From positions 1 through 6,320 of the forward strand of contig CALEJO010000226.1 in NCBI GenBank assembly GCA_937898155.1: a stretch of DNA of 6,320 nucleotides. The letters are read 5' to 3'. The notes below the pieces were generated by a model. That model was not told the origin of the DNA and ran no database searches. It worked only from the letters and a program-made list of their open reading frames with translations. The position numbers were made by a program, and so were the translations under genes. Source of the DNA: an uncultured Clostridia bacterium (GTDB taxonomy: Bacteria; Bacillota; Clostridia; Oscillospirales; CAG-272). This document shows positions 1 through 6,205 of this stretch, one piece after another. The stretch's first letter is position 1. Every line of letters starts with the position of its first letter.

Positions 1-68
1 CCCTTTTTGTAAAACAGGTCGGCACCGCCCCACGCGAGCATCGTCAGAAGCGCAAATAGAAACCACAT
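1..68 (-). CDS. N-terminal fragment of a probable DMT/EamA-family membrane transporter
   Basis: Only the first 22 codons are inside the window; the gene continues past the left edge. Translation from the ATG at 68-66 gives a hydrophobic start, MWFLFALLTMLAWGGADLFY, followed by KK. This looks like the first transmembrane helix of drug/metabolite transporter (EamA) proteins, which often begin with a short hydrophobic stretch, a WG(G/T) motif and then a Phe/Tyr-Lys-Lys boundary. A GGGAG sequence lies about 9 bases before the ATG as a plausible ribosome binding site. The gene is divergent from the polysaccharide deacetylase. The family call rests on one helix and is therefore tentative; another small multi-helix membrane protein is possible. 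Substrate cannot be inferred. Confidence 0.55.
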   Translation of the reverse strand, partial: MWFLFALLTMLAWGGADLFYKK

Positions 69-98
69 AAGACCACTCTCCCAGTATAGGAATCTTTT

Positions 99-104
99 AT
101 TATA
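99..104 (-). promoter_or_regulatory. Possible -10 box for the left-hand transporter gene
   Basis: Read on the minus strand, this AT-rich stretch contains a perfect TATAAT about 30 bases upstream of the transporter ATG. No good -35 box is found at 16-18 bases: TTGCGT occurs but the spacer would be about 20. It is therefore only a candidate, supported by position and the -10 match. Confidence 0.35.
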
Positions 105-164
105 TTAACATTTTCCCATACGGAACGCAAGAGGTTTTCGGAATATTTTTTCGCGCGCGGGAAA

Positions 165-193
165 TTGACATTCGGGGCGGAAAGGAGTATACT
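165..193 (+). promoter_or_regulatory. Sigma-A promoter of the polysaccharide deacetylase gene
   Basis: A perfect -35 box TTGACA (165-170) is followed by a 17-base spacer and TATACT (188-193), five of six bases of the -10 consensus. Initiation would fall near 200, giving a leader of about 17 bases before the ATG at 217. The -10 box sits inside an 8-bp palindrome, AGTATACT (186-193), with the same GTATAC core as the palindromes at 922-931 and 6196-6205. Confidence 0.78.
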
Positions 194-216
194 GGACGCA
201 GAGAGGAAGTGATCCT

Positions 217-918
217 ATGTGGAACGGAAAAAAGAAAGCCGTCACATTCAGCTATGACGACGGTGTTTTGCAGGATATCCGGCTTGCGGAGATGTTCCGG
301 CGATACGATCTGAAAGCGACATTCAATCTGAATTCGTCGTTTCTCGGCGAGCGGAATTCGCTCGTTCGCAACGGCGTCGAGGTGCGGCACGATAAGGTCG
401 CGCCCAAGGACGTGAAGACGGTTTACGCGGGCTTTGAGGTTGCGGCGCACACGAAGACGCATCCGTTTTTGCCGAAATGTGACGACGAAGAGGTCGTCCG
501 ACAGGTGGAGGAGGACCGACTTTTGCTGTCCGAGCTTGCCGGCGAGGAGGTCGTCGGGCTCGCCTATCCGTGCGGCGGCGCCAATCACGACGCGCGTGTG
601 GAGCGGCTCGTGCGCGAGCGGACGGGTATCCGTTATGCCCGCACGATCGAATCAAACGGTGAATTTGTGCCGCAGAGCGATCTGATCGCGTTTCATCCGA
701 CGGTCTATCATCTCGATACGGACCGGATGTTTTCCCTCGCGGAAACATTTCTCGCGAGCGAGACAGATGAGCCGCAACTGTTCTATATCTGGGGGCACGC
801 GTATGAATTTGACGCGTGGGATTTCTGGGATCGGTTCGAGGATTTCTGCCGGCTCATCAGCCGTCATGACGACGTTTTCTACGGCACGAACCGCGAGGTG
901 CTTCTTCCAAAAGATTGA
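217..918 (+). CDS. Polysaccharide deacetylase family protein (NodB homology, CE4-like)
   Basis: A 233-residue protein made up of essentially one NodB-type domain. CE4 enzymes remove N- or O-acetyl groups from sugars using a divalent metal held by one Asp and two His. The expected motifs are visible: FSYDDG at 11-16 (catalytic base Asp14 and metal ligand Asp15), HTKTH at 78-82 (metal ligands His78 and His82), AYPCGG at 116-121 (the motif-3 position), and WGHAYEFD at 192-199, where His194 is a candidate catalytic His. The N-terminus enters the first strand at once (MWNGKKKAVTFSYDDG), so there is no signal peptide or membrane anchor and the protein should be cytoplasmic. Most peptidoglycan or chitin deacetylases are exported, so the natural substrate here is uncertain and may be a small sugar or precursor. 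The ATG start follows an AGAGGAAG ribosome binding site (202-209) 7 bases upstream and a strong promoter. The gene is monocistronic and ends at a bidirectional terminator. The family is clear; the substrate is unknown. Confidence 0.9.
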   Translation: MWNGKKKAVTFSYDDGVLQDIRLAEMFRRYDLKATFNLNSSFLGERNSLVRNGVEVRHDKVAPKDVKTVYAGFEVAAHTKTHPFLPKCDDEEVVRQVEEDRLLLSELAGEEVVGLAYPCGGANHDARVERLVRERTGIRYARTIESNGEFVPQSDLIAFHPTVYHLDTDRMFSLAETFLASETDEPQLFYIWGHAYEFDAWDFWDRFEDFCRLISRHDDVFYGTNREVLLPKD

Positions 919-935
919 CGGTTGTATACAAACGT
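918..935. repeat. 18-bp imperfect palindrome containing TTGTATACAA, second copy of the operon operator core
   Basis: Bases 922-931 read TTGTATACAA, a perfect 10-bp palindrome identical to the one at the start of the citrate synthase operon (6196-6205). Here the symmetry extends outwards: ACG at 918-920 pairs with CGT at 933-935, leaving a single mismatched pair (G921/A932). It begins at the last base of the deacetylase stop codon and precedes the terminator. There is no convincing promoter nearby. It could be a secondary binding site for the GntR-type regulator; that is inference from sequence identity alone. Confidence 0.5.
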
Positions 936-959
936 ATCATTCGATTTATACAGAAGAAT

Positions 960-995
960 AAAAAATGCAGATGCCGGACGGCATCTGCATTTTTT
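960..995. terminator. Bidirectional intrinsic terminator between convergent transcription units
   Basis: A 16-bp perfect stem (960-975 with 980-995) encloses the tetraloop GGAC. The GC-rich part of the stem (ATGCAGATGCC and its complement) is flanked by A6 on the left and T6 on the right. RNA from either strand therefore gives a hairpin ending in a U tract. It lies 41 bases after the deacetylase stop and 11 bases beyond the isocitrate dehydrogenase stop, so it serves both the plus-strand gene and the minus-strand operon. Confidence 0.92.
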
Positions 996-1006
996 CGTTT
1001 CTTACA

Positions 1007-2176
1007 TCAAAGCGTTTTCAGCGTCTCCATGACGTAGGTGCCGAACGCTTCGCAGGTCGCGCCGGTGTCGCGCCCCGTGACGGTGAGCTTTTTCTCCTCG
1101 AACATACAGATGTCGAGGGCGCGTTCGAGCTTCGCGGCGCGGTCGGCAAGTCCGACGTGATTCAGCAGCATCACGCAGGCGCGGAGCATGGAGCAGGGAT
1201 CGGCGTATTTGCCGCGTCCCTCGGAGATCATGCGCGGCGCGGAGCCGTGGATCGCCTCGAACATCGCGTATTTTTTGCCGATGTTGGCGGCGCCCGCCGT
1301 GCCGACGCCCCCCTGGAATTCGGCGGCTTCGTCGGAGATGATGTCGCCGTAGAGGTTTGGCGCGAGGATGACCTGAAAATCGCGGCGGCGCTTTTCATCG
1401 ACGAGCTTCGCCGTCATGATGTCGGCATACCATTCGTCGGTCGTGATCTCGGGATAGAGCGCGGCGACCTTGTGGCAATCTTCGAGGAAGTTGCCGTCCG
1501 TCGTTTTGATGACGTTGGCTTTCGTCACGAGCGAGACGCGCGTGAAGCCGTTTTTGTGGGCGTAATCGTAAGCGAGGCGCGCGATGCGGTCCGAGCCCTG
1601 TTTCGTCGTCACGACGAAATCGACGGCGAGATCGTCCGTCACGTTATAGCCGCTGGCGCCGACGGCATAGCCGCCCTCGGTGTTCTCGCGGAAGATCGTC
1701 CAGTTGATGCCCTCGGCGGGCACTTTGACGGGGCGGATGTTGGCGAACAGGTCGAGCGCCTTGCGCATGGCGACGTTGGCGGATTCGATGTTCGGCATGC
1801 CGCTTCCTTTTTGCGGTGTGGTCGTCGGACCTTTGAGGATGACAGGGCAGGTTTTGAGCTGTGCCAGCACGTCATCGGGGATACCTTTTTTGTGGGCGAG
1901 ACGGTTTTCGAGCGTCAGCCCCTCGATGTTCACAAACTCGATCTTGCCCGCTTCGACGAGGTCGGCAAGCAAAAATTCGAGCGTGCGGCGGGCTTCCGCC
2001 GTGATGATCGGACCGATGCCGTCGCCGCCGCAAATGCCGATGCGGAGCGTCGGGAGCGCGTCATAATCGAGAAAGTCGCCTTGCGCTTTCATGTCTTCTA
2101 CGCGCGCGAGCTGGGATTCGAGGATTTTGCGGAATTTTTCGCAGGCGGCGTCGAGCGCCATTTTGTAGTCATTCAT
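1007..2176 (-). CDS. icd: Isocitrate dehydrogenase (isocitrate/isopropylmalate dehydrogenase family)
   Basis: A 389-residue beta-decarboxylating dehydrogenase, predicted to oxidise isocitrate to 2-oxoglutarate and CO2 in the cytoplasm. Family motifs are present: GGDGIGP (50-56), substrate-site ESANVAMR (131-138) with Ser132, Asn134 and Arg138, Arg148, RENTEG (163-168), Lys219, Asp252, NLYGDIISDEAA (274-285) with metal ligands Asp278 and Asp282, and HGSAP (310-314). The SxNVAxR pattern matches isocitrate dehydrogenases rather than isopropylmalate dehydrogenases, and the neighbouring aconitase supports this. Cofactor is uncertain: after HGSAP the sequence is Arg315-Met316, neither the Lys-Tyr of classical NADP enzymes nor the Asp-Ile of NAD-type relatives. 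About 45 residues precede the first strand, a longer N-terminus than in many bacterial homologues. The ATG at 2176 is chosen because it lies 9 bases after AAAGGA. An in-frame TTG at 2194 would include that site and overlap the aconitase stop. It is the last gene of the operon, with a 14-base gap after the aconitase gene. Confidence 0.9.
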   Translation of the reverse strand: MNDYKMALDAACEKFRKILESQLARVEDMKAQGDFLDYDALPTLRIGICGGDGIGPIITAEARRTLEFLLADLVEAGKIEFVNIEGLTLENRLAHKKGIPDDVLAQLKTCPVILKGPTTTPQKGSGMPNIESANVAMRKALDLFANIRPVKVPAEGINWTIFRENTEGGYAVGASGYNVTDDLAVDFVVTTKQGSDRIARLAYDYAHKNGFTRVSLVTKANVIKTTDGNFLEDCHKVAALYPEITTDEWYADIMTAKLVDEKRRRDFQVILAPNLYGDIISDEAAEFQGGVGTAGAANIGKKYAMFEAIHGSAPRMISEGRGKYADPCSMLRACVMLLNHVGLADRAAKLERALDICMFEEKKLTVTGRDTGATCEAFGTYVMETLKTL

Positions 2177-2185
2177 GATGTTCGT

Positions 2186-2191
2186 TCCTTT
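2186..2191 (-). promoter_or_regulatory. Ribosome binding site fixing the isocitrate dehydrogenase start
   Basis: Read on the minus strand, AAAGGA lies 9 bases before the ATG at 2176 and abuts the aconitase stop codon (TGA, 2193-2191). It sits inside the longer in-frame reading that begins with TTG at 2194, which argues against that upstream start. Confidence 0.75.
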
Positions 2192-4122
2192 CAACCGTTA
2201 TTTTTGGTGTAATTGAGCAGTCCGCCCGCGCCGAGAATGGCGCGTTGACGGGCGGTGAGCGTCAGGCGAAGCGGGATGCGCGCGCCGGTCGTTTTGTCAA
2301 CGAGCGTCAGCGTTTCCGCATCGGCGACCGCCGAAGCGAAGCCGTCAATGACGAGCGCATCGCCCTCGGTCAGCTTGTCGTAATCGGCGGGATCTTCAAA
2401 GGTGAGCGGCACGATGCCGAAGTTGATGAGGTTTGCCACGTGGATGCGGGCGAAGCTCTTCGCGACGACGGCTTTGATGCCGAGATAGAGCGGCACGAGC
2501 GCCGCGTGCTCACGGGAGGAGCCCTGCCCGTAATTCGCGCCGCCGACGATGATGCCGCCGCCCGCCGCCTTGGCGCGTTCGGGGAACGTCTTGTCGCAGA
2601 CGGTGAAGCAGAATTCGGAGAGCTTCGGCACGTTGGAGCGGTAAGGTAAAATTTTTGTGCCGGCGGGCATGATGTGGTCGGTCGTGATGTTGTCACCGAC
2701 TTTGAGGATCAGCGTCGTCGCGAGATTTTCGGCGGGCGCTTTGCCGACGGGGATCGGCTTGATGTTGGGTCCGCGCTCGACTTCGACATTTGCCGCGCCC
2801 TCGAGGGAGGCGGGCAGCTCGATGAGATTATCGTTCACGAGGAAGTGCGTTGGCACGGGAAGCGGATCGATCGCGCCCGTCGTGCGCGGATCGGTGATAG
2901 CGCCGGCAAGCGCCGATGCCGCCGCGGTCTCGGGCGAAACGAGGTAGACCTGCGCGTCCGCCGTCCCGCTACGCGCCTCGAAATTGCGATTGAACGTCCG
3001 TAAGCTCACGCCGGCGGATTTCGGCGAAAAGCCCATGCCGATGCAGGGCCCGCAGGCACATTCGAGAATGCGCGCACCCGCGGCGATCAGATCGGCGAGC
3101 GCGCCGCACTGCGCAAGCATCGTATAGACCTGCTTCGAGCCGGGGGAGATCGAAAGACTGACATCCGGATGGACGGTTTTGCCTTTGAGCATCGCCGCGA
3201 CCGTGAGCAGATCGAGCATCGACGAATTGGTGCAGGAGCCGATGCAGACTTGATTCAGCTTCATGCCCGCGAGGTCGGTGATCTTCTTTACGTTGTCGGG
3301 GCTGTGCGGGCAAGCGGCGAGCGGCACGAGCGAGGAAAGGTCGATCGTGTATTCCGCGTCGTAAACCGCATCCGCGTCCGCGTCAAGCGGCGCGAACGCG
3401 TCTTCCCGTTCCTCTGCCGCGAGAAACGCGCGCGTCACGTCGTCGGCGGGGAAGAGAGAGCTGGTCGCGCCGAGCTCCGCGCCCATATTGGTGATCGTGG
3501 CGCGTTGCGGCACGGTCAGCGTTTTGACGCCCTCGCCGCCGTATTCGACGATCGCGCCGACGCCGCCCTTGACGCCGAGCATCCGCAAGACTTCGAGGAT
3601 GATATCCTTGGCGCCGACGAACGGCGGCAGTTTGCCTGTCAGATGGATATGAATGATCTTCGGCATCGTGATATAATAGGTGCCGCCGCCCATGGCGACC
3701 GCGACATCGAGCCCGCCCGCGCCCATGCCGAGCATCCCGATGCCGCCCGCGGTCGGCGTGTGGCTGTCGGAGCCGATCAGCGTTTTGCCGGGCACGCCGA
3801 AGCGTTCGAGATGGACTTGATGGCAAATGCCGTTGCCCGGACGCGAAAAGCGGATGCCGTGCTTTTTCGTCACCGTCTGGATATAGCGGTGGTCGTCGGC
3901 GTTTTCAAAGCCCGCTTGCAGGGTATTGTGGTCGATATACGCCACGGAAAGCTCCGTTTTCACGCGGTCGATGCCCATGGCTTCGAGTTGCAGATACGCC
4001 ATCGTTCCCGTGGCGTCCTGCGTCAGCGTCTGGTCGATGCGGAGCCCGATCTCGGTGCCCGCGATCATTTCGCCGCTGACAAGATGATTTTTGATGATTT
4101 TTTGTGCGATGGTATAACCCAT
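2191..4122 (-). CDS. acn: Aconitate hydratase (aconitase), single-chain, Aquifex/clostridial type
   Basis: A 643-residue aconitase predicted to interconvert citrate and isocitrate through cis-aconitate with a [4Fe-4S] cluster, in the cytoplasm. The cluster ligands are visible: Cys297 in GSCTNSS, and Cys357 and Cys360 in ACGPCIG. Active-site motifs are also present: Asp64-His65 in YIDHN, GSDSHT (117-122), and the swivel-domain YGQGSSREHAA (531-541), which holds the catalytic Ser and Arg. The order is the three Fe-S-domain repeats, a linker around 415-465, then the C-terminal swivel domain. At about 640 residues it is shorter than AcnA or AcnB (roughly 850-900) and fits the compact aconitase group common in Clostridia and Aquifex, which is related to isopropylmalate and homoaconitate dehydratases. 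The context of citrate synthase and isocitrate dehydrogenase argues for aconitase. The ATG at 4122 follows a strong GGAGGT site (4129-4134) with a 6-base spacer. The gap to the regulator gene is 13 bases. No disruption or missing ligand is seen. Confidence 0.95.
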   Translation of the reverse strand: MGYTIAQKIIKNHLVSGEMIAGTEIGLRIDQTLTQDATGTMAYLQLEAMGIDRVKTELSVAYIDHNTLQAGFENADDHRYIQTVTKKHGIRFSRPGNGICHQVHLERFGVPGKTLIGSDSHTPTAGGIGMLGMGAGGLDVAVAMGGGTYYITMPKIIHIHLTGKLPPFVGAKDIILEVLRMLGVKGGVGAIVEYGGEGVKTLTVPQRATITNMGAELGATSSLFPADDVTRAFLAAEEREDAFAPLDADADAVYDAEYTIDLSSLVPLAACPHSPDNVKKITDLAGMKLNQVCIGSCTNSSMLDLLTVAAMLKGKTVHPDVSLSISPGSKQVYTMLAQCGALADLIAAGARILECACGPCIGMGFSPKSAGVSLRTFNRNFEARSGTADAQVYLVSPETAAASALAGAITDPRTTGAIDPLPVPTHFLVNDNLIELPASLEGAANVEVERGPNIKPIPVGKAPAENLATTLILKVGDNITTDHIMPAGTKILPYRSNVPKLSEFCFTVCDKTFPERAKAAGGGIIVGGANYGQGSSREHAALVPLYLGIKAVVAKSFARIHVANLINFGIVPLTFEDPADYDKLTEGDALVIDGFASAVADAETLTLVDKTTGARIPLRLTLTARQRAILGAGGLLNYTKNNG

Positions 4123-4135
4123 AGGTCGACCTCCG

Positions 4136-4783
4136 TCAGTTCTTGGAAAATGCGGCGAGCATATTCGTCAGCGCGTGTGAAATGTGCTCCGAGGTCAGCG
4201 CCTCGGCTTCGTCCACGTCGCCCGCCTCGATGGCTTTCAGAATCTCCCGATGCTCCTCGACGGATTTTTCGAGCCGCCCCGGCACCGAGAGAGAGAGCTT
4301 GCGATAGGCGCGGATACTGCGGTGCAGATCGGACAGGATTTTGCAGAGCATCCGACTCCCGCTCGCCTGATAAATGATGCGGTGGAACACGGTATCGAGC
4401 TCTTTCAGATGCTCTGTGTCCTGCTTGCTGATGTAGAATTCGGCAAGCTCGACCGATTCGCGCAATTCGGTTTTTTGCGCGCCGGTCATATTTTCCGCCG
4501 CCATCGCGGACGCGAGCCCTTCGAGCCGCATCCGGATGCGGTAAATGTCGATGAGGTCGTCCTTCGTCACGCCGATGACGACCGCGCCGCGGTTGGGTGC
4601 GATCTCAATGAGCCCCTCTTCGGCGAGCCGATGCAGGGCGGAGCGCACAGGCGTGCGGCTGACGCCGAATTTTTGGCAAAGCGCGATCTCGGTCAGCGCG
4701 TCGCCCTCGTGATATTCATTGGCGAGGATCGCGTCTTCGAGCCCCGCGTAAACTTTTTCTTCCAGTGAGCTGGTTCCTTCCAC
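4136..4783 (-). CDS. GntR-family transcriptional regulator, FadR/FCD subfamily
   Basis: A 215-residue regulator. Residues about 5-72 form a GntR winged helix-turn-helix, with the recognition region around KFGVSRTPVRSALHRL (38-53) and the wing around LIEIAPNRGAVV (58-69). Residues about 75-213 form an all-helical FCD ligand-binding domain. The metal or ligand residues typical of this fold are visible: Asp130 and His134 (DTVFH), His178 (EEHREI) and His200 (SEHISH). FCD regulators often bind small carboxylates through such a metal. Since the gene sits between citrate synthase and aconitase, citrate or a nearby intermediate is a reasonable but unproven effector. The start is GTG at 4783, with AAGGAGGT 6 bases before it; the ORF begins just 12 bases after the citrate synthase stop. 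Cotranscription suggests autoregulation, and the palindrome TTGTATACAA at the operon promoter is the obvious candidate target. Whether it represses or activates is not shown by sequence; overlap with the start site favours repression. Confidence 0.9.
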   Translation of the reverse strand: MEGTSSLEEKVYAGLEDAILANEYHEGDALTEIALCQKFGVSRTPVRSALHRLAEEGLIEIAPNRGAVVIGVTKDDLIDIYRIRMRLEGLASAMAAENMTGAQKTELRESVELAEFYISKQDTEHLKELDTVFHRIIYQASGSRMLCKILSDLHRSIRAYRKLSLSVPGRLEKSVEEHREILKAIEAGDVDEAEALTSEHISHALTNMLAAFSKN

Positions 4784-4789
4784 GATCGG

Positions 4790-4797
4790 ACCTCCTT
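4790..4797 (-). promoter_or_regulatory. Ribosome binding site supporting a GTG start for the regulator
   Basis: On the minus strand, AAGGAGGT is a full-strength Shine-Dalgarno sequence 6 bases before the GTG at 4783. It overlaps the TAA stop codon of citrate synthase (4798-4796), which favours translational coupling. Its strength makes the GTG start convincing. Confidence 0.82.
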
Positions 4798-6169
4798 ATT
4801 TGCCGAAGCGTCTCGCGTCGAGCGAAGCGAGGATGGCGAGCAGCTCTTCCTCGGACATCACGGTCGTGCGGCCGTCGGCGTATTGTTTGTCGATCTCCTC
4901 TTTCATGCGGACGACGAGCGCGTCCTGCTTCGAGATCATCTTTTCGGGTGAGAGATGAAAATGCGTGTTGATCCAGTAAGCGATGCCCGCGAGCCCCGAC
5001 GTATTGGAAACGGAGACCTCGGCGGGACGGTTGAGGATCTTTTCGGTGTCGAAAATATTGTAGATCTCAGCGTCTTTCATCAGCCCGTCGGCGTGGATGC
5101 CCGCGCGGGTAATGTTGAACGCGTCTCCGACGAACGGCGTCATCGGCGGCACGTCGTAATGCAGAACGTCGCGGTAATAATTGCCGATCTCGGTGATCAC
5201 CGTCGGGTCCATGCCGTCGAACGAGCCGCGCAGGGAAGCGTATTCGATGACCATCGCTTCGAGCGGGATGTTGCCCGTGCGCTCGCCGATGCCGAGCAGA
5301 GAGCAGTTGACGGCGGACGCGCCGTAAAGCCACGCGGAGGAGGCGTTGACGACGGCTTTATAGAAATCATTGTGTCCGTGCCATTCGAGCATTTCGGAGG
5401 GCACGTCGGCATAGTGGTGCAGACCGTAAACGATGCCCGGCACGCTTCGCGGAAGCGCGACACCCGGATAGGGCACGCCGTAGCCCATCGTGTCGCACAT
5501 CCGGATTTTGACGGGGATGTGCGCCTCTTGCGAAAGCTCGGTCAGCTCGTTGACGAACGGCACGACGAAGCCGTAAAAGTCGGCGCGTGTGATATCTTCG
5601 AGGTGGCAACGGGGGCGAATGCCCGCGTCGAACGCCTGTTTGACAACGGCGAGGTAGTGATCCAGTGCCTGCGAGCGCGTCATGCCGAGTTTTTTGAAAA
5701 TATGGTAGTCGGAGCAACTGACGAGCACGCCCGTTTCCTTGATGCCGAGATCGCGCACAAGTTCGAAATCCTCTTTTTTGGCGCGAATCCACGTGGTGAT
5801 TTCCGGGAAGCGATATCCGAGCGCCATACAACGTTCGAGCGCGTCGCGGTCTTTTTTGGTATAAACGAAAAATTCGCTCTGGCGAATGATGCCGTTCGGC
5901 CCGCCGAGGCGGGAGAGCATCTGATAAAGATCGACGATCTGCTCTGCCGTATAGGGTGCGCGGGACTGCTGTCCGTCGCGGAACGTCGTATCGGTGATCC
6001 AGATATCCTCCGGCATATCCATCGGCACGCGACGGAAGTTAAAGGCGACCTTCGGGATCTCTTCATAAGGATAAATTTCCCGATAAAGATTGGGGTCCGC
6101 GACATCTTGCAGGGAATATTTATACTGCGATTGTTCCAGCAAATTGCTGGCGGGGTTTTTGACTAACAT
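4796..6169 (-). CDS. Citrate (Re)-synthase, homocitrate/isopropylmalate synthase family
   Basis: A 457-residue member of the DRE-TIM metallolyase (HMGL-like) family, predicted to condense acetyl-CoA and oxaloacetate into citrate with Re-face stereochemistry (EC 2.3.3.3). It is unrelated to ordinary Si-type citrate synthase. The barrel begins near residue 55 with ITDTTFRDGQQSRAPYT (58-74), where Arg64 and Asp65 are the catalytic and metal residues. The metal-binding HxHND motif is WHGHND (263-268), with His264 and His266. GIGERTGNIPLEAM (293-306) is the glycine-rich family signature. GIHADGL (357-363) matches the subdomain that reaches into the active site in homocitrate and isopropylmalate synthases. 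The C-terminal leucine-sensing domain of LeuA is absent. Assignment to the Re-citrate synthase subgroup rests on resemblance to the clostridial type (RDGQQSRAPYT) and on cotranscription with aconitase and isocitrate dehydrogenase; homocitrate synthase is the main alternative. The ATG at 6169 is 7 bases after AAAGGA. An in-frame TTG at 6205 lies inside the promoter and is rejected. First gene of the operon. Confidence 0.88.
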   Translation of the reverse strand: MLVKNPASNLLEQSQYKYSLQDVADPNLYREIYPYEEIPKVAFNFRRVPMDMPEDIWITDTTFRDGQQSRAPYTAEQIVDLYQMLSRLGGPNGIIRQSEFFVYTKKDRDALERCMALGYRFPEITTWIRAKKEDFELVRDLGIKETGVLVSCSDYHIFKKLGMTRSQALDHYLAVVKQAFDAGIRPRCHLEDITRADFYGFVVPFVNELTELSQEAHIPVKIRMCDTMGYGVPYPGVALPRSVPGIVYGLHHYADVPSEMLEWHGHNDFYKAVVNASSAWLYGASAVNCSLLGIGERTGNIPLEAMVIEYASLRGSFDGMDPTVITEIGNYYRDVLHYDVPPMTPFVGDAFNITRAGIHADGLMKDAEIYNIFDTEKILNRPAEVSVSNTSGLAGIAYWINTHFHLSPEKMISKQDALVVRMKEEIDKQYADGRTTVMSEEELLAILASLDARRFGK

Positions 6170-6176
6170 GGCAATG

Positions 6177-6182
6177 TCCTTT
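6177..6182 (-). promoter_or_regulatory. Ribosome binding site fixing the citrate synthase start
   Basis: AAAGGA on the minus strand lies 7 bases before the ATG at 6169. The upstream in-frame TTG at 6205 overlaps the -10 box, lies before the predicted transcription start and so could not be translated from this promoter. Confidence 0.78.
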
Positions 6183-6195
6183 CGAAGACGTATTC

Positions 6196-6205
6196 TTGTA
6201 TACAA
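6196..6205. promoter_or_regulatory. Candidate operator palindrome TTGTATACAA at the operon start
   Basis: A perfect 10-bp palindrome overlapping the last base of the -10 box and covering the expected transcription start near 6198. On the minus strand it is preceded by a further partial copy, giving TTGTATA-A-TTGTATACAA (tandem half-sites spanning 6213-6196). FadR-type GntR regulators commonly bind short palindromes with GT...AC cores, and the operon encodes such a regulator. Binding here would block initiation. The link between protein and site is inferred. Confidence 0.6.

Noticed and set aside
100..588. Minus-strand open frame of 162 codons overlapping the deacetylase and its promoter
   Set aside because: It is antisense to a gene with intact catalytic motifs, runs through the deacetylase promoter and shows no motif or start signal.
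915..952. Plus-strand promoter (TTGACG or TTGTAT with TATCAT or TATACA) driving a tiny RNA ending at the terminator
   Set aside because: The possible box pairs have spacers of 14 or 19 bases and poor -10 matches, so a promoter is not supported.
965..2212. Long plus-strand open frame of about 415 codons opposite isocitrate dehydrogenase
   Set aside because: It begins inside the bidirectional terminator, lies fully antisense to a well-supported enzyme gene, and its translation is Arg/Asp/Val/Phe-rich with no recognisable motif. Long antisense frames arise in GC-rich genes that avoid TTA, CTA and TCA codons.
3672..3677. Plus-strand TATAAT inside the aconitase gene as an antisense promoter
   Set aside because: No acceptable -35 box is present 16-18 bases upstream, and the bases are explained by the Tyr-Tyr-Ile codons of aconitase (residues 149-151).
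3169..4377. Long plus-strand open frame of about 402 codons opposite aconitase and the regulator
   Set aside because: It spans the junction of two convincingly annotated minus-strand genes, has no ribosome binding site or promoter of note, and its translation shows biased shadow-frame composition.
6136..6160. Hairpin CCAGCAAATTGCTGG followed by a T-rich run on the plus strand, resembling a terminator
   Set aside because: It is within the first codons of citrate synthase (Ala-Ser-Asn-Leu-Leu-Glu), has a short stem interrupted by other bases before the T run, and no plus-strand transcript is expected to end there.
4955..6166. Long plus-strand open frame of about 403 codons opposite citrate synthase
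   Set aside because: It mirrors the citrate synthase gene almost exactly, lacks a domain signature and is explained by codon bias on the opposite strand.
6170..6205. Twelve-residue N-terminal extension of citrate synthase from an in-frame TTG
   Set aside because: The TTG overlaps the -10 box and lies upstream of the predicted transcription start, while a good ribosome binding site (6177-6182) precedes the ATG at 6169.
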